From Alphaproteobacteria bacterium (GTDB lineage Bacteria > Pseudomonadota > Alphaproteobacteria > Rhizobiales > Devosiaceae): a DNA stretch of 64,000 bases. Location: assembly GCA_018828145.1 (NCBI GenBank), contig JAHJWO010000053.1:1-64000 (forward strand), in the 5' to 3' direction. Below, piece after piece: positions 25,030 through 35,293 of the stretch; the first letter of the stretch is position 1, and every line of letters starts with the position of its first letter. The notes beneath the pieces are model-generated. The model saw only the letters and a list, made by a program, of their open reading frames with translations. It was not told where the DNA came from and ran no database searches. Both the position numbers and the translations under genes were made by a program.

Positions 25030-26265
25030 ATGACCACTATCAGCCGCAGAACCGTCTTGCAGGGCATGGGCGTCAGCGCCCTGGCCACGGCCCTGTCGGG
25101 GCTACCGGTCCTCGCACAGGACCGCACGGCCATCCGTATCGGCTACGCCATTTCCAAGACCGGCCCCAATGCCGCGGGTGCCGGGATCTCGACGACGCCC
25201 AACTACCTGCTGTGGGTCGATGACGTGAACAAGACGGGCGGCATCACGCTCTCCAAGCTCGGCGTCACCCTGCCGCTCGAAGTGACCGAGTATGACGACC
25301 GCTCGACGGCCGAGGAGACTGTGCGCGCTGTCGAGCGCCTCGCCACGCAGGACAATGTCGACCTGATCCTGCCGACCTGGGGCACCGGCGCCAACCTGGC
25401 TTCCGGACCTACCTTCGACCGCTTCGGCTATCCGCAGCTGGCCGGCACCGCCGTCACCGACATGGCACCTGACCTCGCCAAGCGCTGGAAGCACAGCTTC
25501 TGGATGCTGGGTGGCGGACACGACTATGCCGAGGCTCTGGTTGCACTGCTGGTCAAGCAGCGCGACGCCGGCACGATCAACAACAAGGTTGCCATCGCCT
25601 CGGTCGCCGACGGCTTCGGCATCGACCTTTCCAAGGCCGCCACGCCCGCCTTCACCGAGGCCGGGTTCGAGCTGGTCTATGACAAGACCTATCCACTTGG
25701 CACGTCGGATTTCGCCCCGATCATCAACGAGGTTTCGGGGCTGGGCGTCGATACCTTCGTCGCCTTCTCCTATCCGCCCGACACGTTTGCGCTGACCCAG
25801 CAGTCGGTGGTCGCCAATTTCAGCCCCAAGGTTTTCTACCTTGGTGTCGGCACCGCCTTCCCGATCTATCCGGGGATTGCCGGACCGAACCACAATGGCG
25901 TCATGGGCGTCGGCGGCATCGACCCCGACAGCGAAGCACTTGCCGCATACTTCGAACGGCACACCGCGCTCAACGGCCAGGCGCCCGACAGCTGGGCCAG
26001 TGCCATCACCTATGCGAGCCTCGAAATCCTGCAGCAGGCCATCGAGCGCGTGGGTGACATAGACCGTGAGGCCATATCTGCCGAAATCTCCAGCGGCGAA
26101 TTCGATACCATCATCGGCAAGGTGAAGCTGGTCGACAACCAGTTGCGCTCGCTCTGGACGGTGGGCCAGTGGCAGGACGGAAAGTTCGTCGGCCTGGCGC
26201 ACACGGAACGCGACGGCAGTCGCGAGCCGGTGGTGCCAAAGCCGGCCTGGGTTCCGGCGGCTTAG
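25030..26265 (+). CDS. LIV-type ABC transporter substrate-binding protein
   Basis: The 411-residue periplasmic binding protein is of the Leu/Ile/Val (ANF-receptor) type. The N-terminus SRRTVLQGMGVSALATALSG is a twin-arginine signal with likely cleavage after VLA, so it is exported folded. Typical segments are GYAISKTGPNAAGAG, VDLILPTWGTGA and ASVADGFGIDLSKA. An AGGAGGAGG site precedes the ATG. LIV-type systems often import aromatic acids or amides. Here the operon ends in an aromatic-aldehyde-type dehydrogenase, which suggests an aromatic ligand rather than an amino acid. Confidence 0.92.
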   Translation: MTTISRRTVLQGMGVSALATALSGLPVLAQDRTAIRIGYAISKTGPNAAGAGISTTPNYLLWVDDVNKTGGITLSKLGVTLPLEVTEYDDRSTAEETVRAVERLATQDNVDLILPTWGTGANLASGPTFDRFGYPQLAGTAVTDMAPDLAKRWKHSFWMLGGGHDYAEALVALLVKQRDAGTINNKVAIASVADGFGIDLSKAATPAFTEAGFELVYDKTYPLGTSDFAPIINEVSGLGVDTFVAFSYPPDTFALTQQSVVANFSPKVFYLGVGTAFPIYPGIAGPNHNGVMGVGGIDPDSEALAAYFERHTALNGQAPDSWASAITYASLEILQQAIERVGDIDREAISAEISSGEFDTIIGKVKLVDNQLRSLWTVGQWQDGKFVGLAHTERDGSREPVVPKPAWVPAA

Positions 26266-26269
26266 AAGC

Positions 26270-26379
26270 ACCCCCACCCACCCTCCCCTGAAGGGGGAGG
26301 AGCCGGCCGGTGCATAGGCGAAATGCTGCCCCATACACGATCTGCCCCTCCCCCTGTCAGGGGGAGGGTGGGTGGGGGT
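26270..26379. repeat. Palindromic element with perfect 19-bp inverted ends
   Basis: The 19 bases at 26270-26288 (ACCCCCACCCACC...) are exactly reverse-complementary to 26361-26379. Each arm also folds into its own hairpin (CCCCTGAAGGGG on the left; CCCTGTCAGGG on the right). It fills the 152-base gap between the binding-protein and livH-like genes. It is a member of the same C/G-rich intergenic class as 57537-57673. It may also trim or stabilise the operon mRNA. Confidence 0.75.
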
Positions 26380-26417
26380 CTCTTTCCCCATCACCAAACC
26401 CACCAACAGGAGCGTCC

Positions 26418-27290
26418 ATGCTCTTCAGCGCCATCCTCACCGGCCTCGTCCTCGGGGGCACCTATGCCCTCGTGGCGATGGGCCTGACGCTGCAATATGG
26501 CGTCGCGCGCATCATGAACCTGGCCTATGGCGACATCATCATCGCCGCCAGCTTCGGTGCCTTCGTGCTGTTCACGGCGCTCGGCCTCAATCCATTGCTG
26601 GGCATGCTGATCGTCATCCCTGCCGGTTTTGCGCTGAGCTGGCTGATCTATGCCGTGATGCTGCAGCCGCTGGCCCGTCGCTCCCGCGACCGCGGTCGAC
26701 TCGAAGGCGACTCGATCCTTGCCACCTTCGGGTTGCTCTTCGTCATCCAGGGCGTGGCGCTGGTGATCTTCGGCTCCGGTTTCATGAGCTACAGCTATCT
26801 CGCCGTGCCGATCGATATCCTGGGCACCACCATTGCCGCCAATCGCCTGCTGGCTTTCGGGCTGGCCATCACCTTCGGGCTTGGGCTGTGGCTGGTGCTG
26901 ACCCGCACGCGCTTCGGCACCGTCATCCGCGCCGTTGCTGCCAATCCGGCCTCCGCGCCGCTGGTCGGCATCAATGTCGACAGCGTCGCGCGGTTCGCCT
27001 TCGCCATTGGCGGGGCGCTGGCAGCGGCGGGTGGGGTCGTGGTTTCGATGTACCTGACCTTCTCGGCGACGATGGGCGTAATCTTCACCATGAAGGCGCT
27101 GATCGTGGTCATCATGGGCGGGGTCGGCAATCTGATGGGGGCACTGGCAGCCGGGCTGATCCTGGGGCTGGTCGAGACGCTGGTCGCCAGCTTCATCGAC
27201 CCCGGCCTGACGCTGGCCGCCACCTATCTTATCTTCCTGGCCGTGCTCGTCGTTCGCCCGCAGGGCCTGTTCGGAAAGGCCGCGCGATGA
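26418..27290 (+). CDS. livH: LivH-type ABC transporter permease
   Basis: The 290-residue permease has about eight helices and LivH hallmarks: GGTYALVAMGLTLQYGVARIMNLAYGD near the N-terminus (spread over the first helices), RAVAANPASAPLVGIN, and IMGGVGNLMGALAAGLILGLVE. Its translation start at 26418 follows ACAGGAG. It overlaps livM by 4 bases. It forms the membrane channel with LivM. Confidence 0.93.
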   Translation: MLFSAILTGLVLGGTYALVAMGLTLQYGVARIMNLAYGDIIIAASFGAFVLFTALGLNPLLGMLIVIPAGFALSWLIYAVMLQPLARRSRDRGRLEGDSILATFGLLFVIQGVALVIFGSGFMSYSYLAVPIDILGTTIAANRLLAFGLAITFGLGLWLVLTRTRFGTVIRAVAANPASAPLVGINVDSVARFAFAIGGALAAAGGVVVSMYLTFSATMGVIFTMKALIVVIMGGVGNLMGALAAGLILGLVETLVASFIDPGLTLAATYLIFLAVLVVRPQGLFGKAAR

Positions 27291-28204
27291 AACTCGTCCT
27301 TGCCCTTATCGCTCTCGCGGCGCTCGCCTTCATGCCCAGCTTCGCCGGCCCCTACCCGCTCGGCCTGATGATCGGTATCCTCGGCTATGGCGTGCTCGCT
27401 ACGGCCTGGGCCATGTTCTCTGGCCCTACCCGGTACATCTCGCTCGCCACCGTCGCCTTCTTCGGGCTGGGCGCCTATACGGTCGCCGTGCTCAGCGAGA
27501 CGCTGCCCTACCCCGTGGTCCTGCTTGTGGCGGCCCTCATCGGCCTCGTCGTCGCCCTCATCGTCGGGCTCGCCACGCTGCGCCTGGCCGGCATTTATTT
27601 CGTCATCTTCACCTTTGGCCTGACCGAACTGGTGCGCCAGCTGGTGACCTATTACGAGGTCAACGTCACCCGCACGCTCGGCCGGTATGTCTTCCTGCCG
27701 CTGGGACCGGAGCACATCTATTGGCAATTGCTGGCGCTGCTGGCGGCGACGCTGGCCATTGCCTTCTGGGTGCGCCAGTCGCGTATCGGGCTTGCGCTGC
27801 GGGTCATCGGCGATGATCCGGTGGTGGCCAGCCATCTCGGCATCCGCATCACCCGCACCAAGCTGACGCTGTTTTCCATCTCCTGCGTGATCATGACGCT
27901 GGCCGGCGCCATCCAGGCGCCACGCTGGACCTATATCGAGCCATCCATCGTGTTCAACCCGACCACCAGCTTCCTCGTCGTCATCATGGCCCTGCTGGGC
28001 GGGCCCAACCGGCTGTTCGGGCCGCTGCTCGGCGCCATCCCGCTGTTCCTGCTGTTCGAGTGGCTGAGCGCCAACTTCCCCAACCATTATTCGATCATCC
28101 TGGGCCTGCTCTTCATCGCCATCGTCTTCGTGCTGCCCAATGGCGTGCTGGCGGCCGGTGAAAGCCTCTGGGCCCGCATGACCCGCAAGGAGGCGCGCGC
28201 ATGA
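27287..28204 (+). CDS. livM: LivM-type ABC transporter permease
   Basis: The 305-residue permease has LivM features: GPTRYISLATVAFFGLGAYT, RLAGIYFVIFTFGLTELVRQ, VIGDDPVVASHLGIRITRTKL and MALLGGPNRLFGPLLGA. It starts at the ATG overlapping the livH stop and overlaps the livG start by 4 bases. A longer open frame running back to 26372 is an artefact of the GC-rich third frame of livH. Confidence 0.93.
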   Translation: MKLVLALIALAALAFMPSFAGPYPLGLMIGILGYGVLATAWAMFSGPTRYISLATVAFFGLGAYTVAVLSETLPYPVVLLVAALIGLVVALIVGLATLRLAGIYFVIFTFGLTELVRQLVTYYEVNVTRTLGRYVFLPLGPEHIYWQLLALLAATLAIAFWVRQSRIGLALRVIGDDPVVASHLGIRITRTKLTLFSISCVIMTLAGAIQAPRWTYIEPSIVFNPTTSFLVVIMALLGGPNRLFGPLLGAIPLFLLFEWLSANFPNHYSIILGLLFIAIVFVLPNGVLAAGESLWARMTRKEARA

Positions 28205-28918
28205 CCCTCCTCTCGCTCAAAGGCGTCACCAAGCGTTTCGGCGGCCTGACCGCCGTCAACGGGCTCAGCTTCGATCTGCGCGAGGGTGAGACCGTCGGGC
28301 TGCTCGGTCCCAATGGCTCGGGGAAGACGACGGCGCTCAACATGATTTCGGGGTATCTGCCCGTCAGCGAGGGCACCATCGCACTGGGCGGTGACACGAT
28401 CAGTGGGCTGGGACCCGAGCGTATCGCCCATCGGGGCGTCGCCCGCACCTTCCAGCTGGTGCGCGCCCTGCCCTCGCTCAGCGTGGGCGAGAATGTGCTG
28501 GCGGCGCTGGCTTTCCGCAGGGAACCCGTGTGGGGCAAGGCCGCCGAGAGCCGCATCAACGACCTGCTATCCGACGTCGGGCTGGCCGGACGTGCCGGGC
28601 AACCCGCCGACAGCCTTACCTATATCGACCTCAAGCGCATGGAACTGGCCCGAGCCCTGGCAAGCGAGCCCAGCCTGCTGCTGCTCGATGAGTGGCTCGC
28701 GGGGCTCAACCCGACCGAACTCCGCGCCGGAATCGATCTCATCACCTCGCTGCGCGATCGCGGCATTACCATTCTGCTAGTCGAGCATGTGATGGACGCC
28801 GTGCGCGCCCTTTGCAGCCGCTGCATCGTCATGAATGCCGGTGGCAAGATTGCCGAGGGCCCCACTGCCGATGTGCTGGCCGATGGCGAAGTCATCCGCG
28901 CCTATCTGGGGGAAGAGC

Positions 28919-28926
<8 letters not shown>
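28201..28926 (+). CDS. livG: LivG-type ABC transporter ATP-binding protein
   Basis: The 241-residue ATPase has Walker A GPNGSGKTT, the LivG-specific GVARTFQLVR segment and Walker B LLLLDEWLAGLNP. The signature is degenerate: SLTYIDLKRMELARAL stands where LSYGQQR is usual in LivG. His is present in LVEHVMD. The altered signature is normal for some LIV ATPases, but here LSxGxxR is largely lost, which is worth noting. It overlaps livM by 4 bases and livF by 8. Confidence 0.9.
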
Positions 28927-29661
<735 letters not shown>

Positions 29662-29665
<4 letters not shown>

Positions 29666-31113
29666 CCGATCTCGGCCTGCTCATCAACAACGAGGAATCC
29701 GAAGCCACTGGCGGCGGCACCTTCGAGCGCAACAATCCCATGACCGGCCAATTGGCCACCCGCGCCGCGGCGGCCACCATCGAAGACGCGCTGCGGGCGG
29801 CCGACGCTGCCGCCGCTGCCTTCCCGGCCTGGAGCAAGACCGCACCCGCCGCCCGGCGAAAGATCCTGCTGGCCGCGGCCGACCGCCTCCAGGCCCGCAC
29901 CGATGACTTCATTGCCGCGATGGGCGCCGAAACCGGCGCAACGGCCGGCTGGGCCGGCTTCAACGTGATGCTCGCCGCCGAAATGCTGCGCGAGGCGGCG
30001 TCGCTGACCACCCAGATTACCGGCGAGATCATCCCGACCAACCGACCAGGCTCGACGGCCTATGGCGTGCGCCAGGCCGCGGGCGTCGTGCTGTCCATTG
30101 CGCCCTGGAATGCCCCAGTCATCCTGGGCGTCCGCTCCCTTGCCACCCCGCTGGCCTGCGGCAACACCGTGGTGTTCAAATCGAGCGAAATCTGCCCGCG
30201 CACGCACCGGCTGATCGCCGATGCCCTGTTCGAGGCCGGCCTGCCGCCCGGCGTGCTCAACGTGGTTTCCAACGCGCCGGAAGATGCGCCCGAACTGGTC
30301 GAGGCGCTGATTGCCCACAAGGCCATCCGCCGCGTCAACTTCACGGGCTCGACGCGGGTCGGCCGGCACATTGCCGAACTGTCGGCCCGCAATCTCAAGC
30401 CCGCTCTGCTGGAGCTGGGCGGCAAGGCGCCGCTCGTCGTGCTCGACGATGCCGATCTCGAACAGGCCGTGGCGGCGGCGGCCTTCGGCGCCTATATGAA
30501 CCAGGGCCAGATCTGCATGTCGACCGAACGCATCGTGGTCGACGACAAGATTGCGGATGAATTCGTCGCGGCGCTTGCCGCCAAGGCCTCATCGCTGAAA
30601 GCCGGCGACCCGCGCGAAGGCAATACGCCCCTCGGATGCCTTGTGGACCTCAGCGCGGCCCAGCGCATCGATGCGCTGGTCAAGGATGCGGTAGCCAAGG
30701 GCGCGCGCATCGTTGCCGGCGGCGGCATAGACGGCACCATCATGCAGGCGACGGTGGTCGATGGCGTCACGCCGGGCATGAAGCTCTATCGCGACGAGTC
30801 CTTTGGCCCGGTGGTTGCGGTGATCCGCGTCGGCAGCATCGATGAGGCGGTACGAGTTGCCAACGACACCGAGTATGGCCTCTCCGCCGCCGTGTTCGGC
30901 CGCGACATCACACGCGCCATGGGCGTGGCCGCACGCATCGAATCCGGCATCTGCCATGTCAACGGCCCCACCGTGCATGACGAGGCACAAATGCCATTCG
31001 GCGGCGTAAAGGCCTCTGGCTATGGGCGTTTCGGGGGCAAGGCGGGTATCGCCGAGTTCACCGAGCTGCGCTGGATCACGGTGCAGGACGGCCCCATCCA
31101 CTACCCGATCTGA
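29662..31113 (+). CDS. Aldehyde dehydrogenase (salicylaldehyde/vanillin dehydrogenase-like)
   Basis: The 483-residue NAD(P)-dependent dehydrogenase has the Asn of IAPWNAPV, the Gly motif VNFTGSTRVG, catalytic Glu in LELGGKAP and nucleophilic Cys in NQGQICMSTER. The MPFGGVKASGYGRFGG C-terminal motif is also present. The Pro-rich entry and the QICMS variant fit the salicylaldehyde/vanillin/benzaldehyde dehydrogenase branch. It is translationally coupled to livF, so it oxidises the imported aldehyde or its first product to the acid. No ring-cleavage genes follow here; those at 8.5-18 kb or elsewhere could take the acid. Confidence 0.9.
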
Positions 31114-31124
31114 TCCAGAACCAC

Positions 31125-31163
31125 GGCCGACCCTGTCGAGCGTCGTGACGCTCGCAGGGCCGG
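31125..31163. terminator. Bidirectional terminator between convergent operons
   Basis: GAGCGTC/GACGCTC around a 2-base loop is extended by CCCTG/CAGGG and GGCC/GGCC-type pairing to a long stem. It lies in the 63-base gap between the aldehyde dehydrogenase (+) and the ABC ATPase (-). There is no T-run, but length and position fit a two-way terminator. Confidence 0.6.
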
Positions 31164-31176
31164 CACGCAGCGATCG

Positions 31177-32247
31177 TCAACGGGGGGCGATGCGCTGATC
31201 GGTGGCGGCGTCGAAGATATGCACCTGGGCAGGATCGATCCGCAGCCAGATCGTGTCGCCGACACTGGCGCGCAGGCGCTGCCGCAGCAGCACGCCAAGC
31301 TGCTGACCGCCTACCATGGCGGCGATATAGGTTTCTGAGCCGGTGGGCTCGAAGAGGCGAATGGTCGCTTCTATCCCCTCGCCCGGCTCGCCAAGCGTAA
31401 AGTGCTCCGGGCGAATGCCGTAGATGACCGACTTGCCAGCAGCGGCAGTTGCAGTTGCCGCGTTAACGGGGAAGGACGCGCCGTCCGCCGTTCGGAATGA
31501 CTGTTCCTTGATGCTGCCCTGGAGCAGGTTCATCGCTGGTGAGCCGATGAAGCTGGCGACGAACACATTGTCGGGACGATCATAAAGAGCGAGCGGATCA
31601 CCGATCTGCTCTACAACGCCGTCGCGCATCACCACGATGATGTCGGCCATTGTCATGGCCTCGATCTGGTCGTGGGTGACATAGACCATGGTGGTCTTGA
31701 GCCGGTCGTGCAGTTCCATCAGCTCGGCGCGCATCTGCACGCGCAGCTTGGCGTCGAGATTGCTGAGCGGCTCGTCGAACAGGAAGACCTGGGGATCGCG
31801 CACGATAGCGCGGCCCATGGCAACACGCTGACGCTGGCCGCCCGAGAGCTGCTTGGGGTAGCGCTCCAGATAATCGGTTAGGCCCAGAATGCGGGCGGCA
31901 TTGGTGATGCGCTCTGTGACCTCGGCGCGCGGGCGACGCGCCAGACGCAGCGAGAAGCCCATATTTTCCGCCACCGTCATGTGCGGATAGAGCGCGTAGT
32001 TCTGGAACACCATGGCAATGTCACGGTGCTTGGGCTCGACCTCATTGATCACGCGATCGCCGATGCTGATCGTTCCGCCCGAGATATCCTCAAGGCCGGC
32101 GATCATGCGCAGCAGCGTGGACTTGCCGCAGCCCGAGGGGCCCACGAGCACGACGAAGGCGCCGTCCGGAACACTGAGCGAGACATCGCGAATGATCTTG
32201 GTCGGACCAAAGGCCTTGTGGACATTCTGGATTTCTAGCGATGCCAT
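31177..32247 (-). CDS. ugpC: Carbohydrate ABC transporter ATP-binding protein (UgpC/MalK type)
   Basis: The 356-residue ATPase has Walker A GPSGCGKST, signature LSGGQRQRVAMGRA, Walker B VFLFDEPLSNLDAKLR, YVTHDQ, and the C-terminal OB/TOBE regulatory domain (about 240-350, VIYGIRPEHF). It energises the permease pair at 33473-35229. The ATG at 32247 shares its last base with the epimerase stop. The frame is open to 32388 without ABC sequence. Confidence 0.93.
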   Translation of the reverse strand: MASLEIQNVHKAFGPTKIIRDVSLSVPDGAFVVLVGPSGCGKSTLLRMIAGLEDISGGTISIGDRVINEVEPKHRDIAMVFQNYALYPHMTVAENMGFSLRLARRPRAEVTERITNAARILGLTDYLERYPKQLSGGQRQRVAMGRAIVRDPQVFLFDEPLSNLDAKLRVQMRAELMELHDRLKTTMVYVTHDQIEAMTMADIIVVMRDGVVEQIGDPLALYDRPDNVFVASFIGSPAMNLLQGSIKEQSFRTADGASFPVNAATATAAAGKSVIYGIRPEHFTLGEPGEGIEATIRLFEPTGSETYIAAMVGGQQLGVLLRQRLRASVGDTIWLRIDPAQVHIFDAATDQRIAPR

Positions 32248-33476
32248 CAATCTGCTCCGGCTGCAAAAGTATCGGGGAGGCGCGCGACGACCTCGATGGC
32301 GGCCAGCAGGCTGAGGCCCGTGTGGTAGCCGGGGTCGAGGTCGGGGGTGGCCGGGACATAGTCGATCGGCCCGGCGTCGGTGAGGCACTGGTAGGCAATG
32401 GACGCCTCAGGGCGCCAATAGCGTTCAAAAAAAGCCTGATCGGCGGCCCGCCAAACCGAGAGCACAGCGGGGTCGCCACTGCGTTCGTAGCACAGCGCCG
32501 CACTGCGGATGGTCTCTGGCAAAGACCACCAGGGGCAATAGGGGCTGACCGGGGCGCCAGTCGCCGCAGATACAACAAGACGAATGCCCGGGCCGGCAAA
32601 GCCCCTGAAGAATGAGGACACAAGGATGGTCTGTAGTGTCCTGAGCAATGCTGGATCGGCGTCAGCGCCGAGATGATCGAGCGCAAAGCCGACAAATTCG
32701 ATGCCATGACCAACATTGCAGGCATCCTGGCCAGGCACATTGCGCAACAGCCCCGTCCCGGGATCGAAATGCTGGTCGATAACGTGGGCGATGAAGCGGT
32801 CGGCAAAGCCGGTGCGTTCGGCCATGCCGACGCGCCGCAAAAGGCCGCCCGCGCTCAGCATGATCATGCGCGGTCCGAAATCGGCCGGTTCACTTACCAA
32901 CGTTGCCGCGTTCAATGGCAGCTTTTCATCCATCTGGAACCGCCCGTCCTCAATAGCGGCAATGATGGTTTCGAGCTGGGCCACATGGCGCGACAACTGG
33001 TCCGGCGCATGGGCGGCCGCTGCGGCGACCAAACCCTTGGCGACGAAAATGTCGGAATAGGTGAAAATGTCGGCCGGACGATCCTGAGCAAGCGGGACGT
33101 CGCCTACGAAGCGGATCGGCTGCATTTGCGCGTCGTAACAGAAATAGGCGTGACCATCCTCGGTGCGCAGGCTGTCCAGCGCCGTGTACAGGTCGGCGGC
33201 CGCGTTGTGCAGGCGAGCGGCCAGTTCGGGGCTATGTGTGGCGAAGGCCCGAGCGTGTGTGGCGAGGGCCTCAAGCCCCCTTCCCTGGATCCAGCCATAG
33301 ATGTGCTCGGGACCGCGCCAACCGTCCGCCGTCGTGTAGTCAGCCAGGGTCAGCGGGTTCAGCTTGGTGTTAAGAAATGCCCCGCGCAGACGCGGCCGGT
33401 CGAGCATCCAGGACAGAGTCTGGGCGTTGCTTTGGGTGTAGCGCCGGGAGGCTTCCGTGAAGAAACTGCTGGTCAT
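32247..33476 (-). CDS. AGE-family epimerase (N-acylglucosamine 2-epimerase-like)
   Basis: The 409-residue (alpha/alpha)6-barrel protein is of the AGE/YihS family, whose members interconvert N-acylglucosamine and N-acylmannosamine or aldoses and ketoses. Recognisable segments are DGWRGPEHIYGWIQGRGLEALA (split here by variable residues), FSDIFVAKGLVAAA-type helix and WWSLPETIRSAALCYERSG near residue 310. It lies between the MalG-like permease (4-base overlap) and the UgpC-like ATPase. With nagA and nagB in the same regulon, an amino-sugar substrate is likely. Confidence 0.85.
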   Translation of the reverse strand: MTSSFFTEASRRYTQSNAQTLSWMLDRPRLRGAFLNTKLNPLTLADYTTADGWRGPEHIYGWIQGRGLEALATHARAFATHSPELAARLHNAAADLYTALDSLRTEDGHAYFCYDAQMQPIRFVGDVPLAQDRPADIFTYSDIFVAKGLVAAAAAHAPDQLSRHVAQLETIIAAIEDGRFQMDEKLPLNAATLVSEPADFGPRMIMLSAGGLLRRVGMAERTGFADRFIAHVIDQHFDPGTGLLRNVPGQDACNVGHGIEFVGFALDHLGADADPALLRTLQTILVSSFFRGFAGPGIRLVVSAATGAPVSPYCPWWSLPETIRSAALCYERSGDPAVLSVWRAADQAFFERYWRPEASIAYQCLTDAGPIDYVPATPDLDPGYHTGLSLLAAIEVVARLPDTFAAGAD

Positions 33477-34342
33477 TCCTTGAGCCCCGAACTGGCGACG
33501 CCCTCGACAAAATTGCGGCGCAGCAAGACGAAGAGCAGGACCGAGGGCACCAGCACGATGGCCGAGGCAGCGCTGAGGCGGCCCAGATCGACGGTGAACC
33601 CAGTCTGGAACAGAGCAAGACCCACTTCGATGGTGTAACTGGGCTGGGTGGTCGCGACGATCAATGGCCAGGCGAAAGCCGTCCAGGCCTGGAAGAAGGC
33701 GAGCACGAAGAGGGCACCAAGCGCGCCGCGCAGCAGCGGCAGCACGATGCGCACGAAAATCCAGATCTCGCCGGCGCCATCGATGCGGGCAGCTTCGAGC
33801 AGTTCGTCGGGAATGGAGTGGATGACGTTCTGGCGGACGAGAAAGATGCCGAAGCTCATCACCAGATAGCCCAGCAGCAATCCACCCAGACTGTTGAGCA
33901 GCCCCAGGCTCTGTGCCTGGAAATAAAGCGGGATCATGTAGACTTCAAACGGAACGATGGCCGTGGCCAGAATGATGGCAAACAGCACGTTCATGATGCG
34001 TGAGGGGAACTTGGCCAGCAGATAGCCGGCGATGGCCGAGGTGATGGAAATCGCCATGGCGGAGAGCACGGCAAAGGCGAAGCTGTTGAATATCCACAGC
34101 ATGAGCGGAGTGTCGGAAAGCACTGCCGTGATGTTGTCCAGCGTTGGATTGGCGGGAATGATGCTGGGTGGCCAGCTGAGCATTTCGGCCGGGGTCTTGA
34201 AGGCGTTGGCTACCAGCAGGATCAGCGGCAGGATCATCATCAGGCCGAAGACCAGCAGGATGGCATCGACGAGGAAGTCCAGAGCTTGCCGCTTGCGGCG
34301 CAACTGGCCCGAACTGGGCAGCGGTTTGGCTGGCGCGTTCAT
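33473..34342 (-). CDS. Carbohydrate ABC transporter permease (MalG type)
   Basis: The 289-residue permease has six helices (about 26-48, 88-112, 122-142, 155-175, 208-230 and 255-275) and the EAA loop EAARIDGAGEIWIFVRIVLPLLRG. It pairs with the MalF-type permease. It overlaps the upstream permease and the downstream epimerase gene by 4 bases each. Confidence 0.93.
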   Translation of the reverse strand: MNAPAKPLPSSGQLRRKRQALDFLVDAILLVFGLMMILPLILLVANAFKTPAEMLSWPPSIIPANPTLDNITAVLSDTPLMLWIFNSFAFAVLSAMAISITSAIAGYLLAKFPSRIMNVLFAIILATAIVPFEVYMIPLYFQAQSLGLLNSLGGLLLGYLVMSFGIFLVRQNVIHSIPDELLEAARIDGAGEIWIFVRIVLPLLRGALGALFVLAFFQAWTAFAWPLIVATTQPSYTIEVGLALFQTGFTVDLGRLSAASAIVLVPSVLLFVLLRRNFVEGVASSGLKE

Positions 34343-35229
34343 TTGCGGGCCCCTTTCTCGCGGAGCAGGGAGAACTGAATGAAGGTCAGGATCAGCACGA
34401 TGACCAGCAACACCACCGCCTCGGACGCTGCGTAGCCAACCCGGTAGTTGCGGAAGGTGTTCTCGAGCATGTCGAGGACCAGCACACGCACCTGGCGGCC
34501 GGGCGCGCCCTGGGCATCGGACGCCAGCACATAGACCTGGGCATAGACGTTGAAGGCAGACACCAGCGTGGCAACGCCGACATAGAGCGAGATGGGCTTG
34601 AGCAGCGGAATGGACAGGTGCCAGAAGGACTGGAAACCTGACGCCCCATCGAGCTTGGCCGCCTCATAGAGCGATTTGGGCAGGTTCTTGAAGCCAACCA
34701 GATAGATCAGGACCGCGTAACCCAGGGCCTGCCAGGAGCAAAGGATGATCACGCTGATCAACGACAGCTTCGGGTCGAACAGCCATGCCTGTGGTTCGAT
34801 GCCGAACACCGAGAGAAGCGCATTGAGCGGCCCCAGACGCGCGTCGAAAATCCACTTCCACGCCATGGCGGCTGGCACCAGGGACACGACATGGGGAATG
34901 AAAATGGTGGTTTCGTAGAAGCCCGCGAAGCGCGAGCGCGTGCGATAAAAAATCAGTGCGGCCAGCACCATGGCCAGCGGCACGGTAATCACCAGCACGC
35001 CAAAGGCGATGATCGAGGTGTTGATCAGGGCTTCATGGAACAGCCGGTCGCCGAACAGTTCCTGGAAATTGGCCAGCCCGATGAAGGGCTTGTTCTTGGA
35101 GAGAATGTCCCACTTGTGCAGGCTGAGGCGCAGTATCTCGCCGATGGGGAACAGCCGCACGTAAGCAAAGATGGCGATGACGGGCGCTATGGCAAGCAGC
35201 GAAAATATAAGACGTCGACGCTTTAGCAT
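34339..35229 (-). CDS. Carbohydrate ABC transporter permease (MalF type)
   Basis: The 296-residue permease has six helices and the EAA loop EAAKLDGASGFQSFWHLSIPLLKP. It is the first permease gene after the binding protein and is coupled to the MalG-type gene. A hairpin (35247-35275) lies between the binding-protein stop and this start. Confidence 0.93.
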   Translation of the reverse strand: MLKRRRLIFSLLAIAPVIAIFAYVRLFPIGEILRLSLHKWDILSKNKPFIGLANFQELFGDRLFHEALINTSIIAFGVLVITVPLAMVLAALIFYRTRSRFAGFYETTIFIPHVVSLVPAAMAWKWIFDARLGPLNALLSVFGIEPQAWLFDPKLSLISVIILCSWQALGYAVLIYLVGFKNLPKSLYEAAKLDGASGFQSFWHLSIPLLKPISLYVGVATLVSAFNVYAQVYVLASDAQGAPGRQVRVLVLDMLENTFRNYRVGYAASEAVVLLVIVLILTFIQFSLLREKGARK

Positions 35230-35246
35230 GGGTCATCCTTGGCTGA

Positions 35247-35275
35247 AGCGTCCGGAGCACGAAGCCCCGGACGCT
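35247..35275 (-). other. Intercistronic hairpin after the sugar-binding-protein gene
   Basis: AGCGTCCGG (35247-35255) pairs with CCGGACGCT (35267-35275), a perfect 9-bp stem. It lies 18 bases past the binding-protein stop and before the permease start. It is probably an mRNA 3'-end protector or partial terminator that favours the binding protein. Confidence 0.6.
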
Positions 35276-35293
35276 GCACTACGACTGAGAGAA

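Noticed and set aside
26372..28204. A 610-residue frame that would fuse livH-region sequence to LivM
   Set aside because: Its first half is the out-of-frame shadow of livH. LivM starts at 27287 with a normal coupled start.
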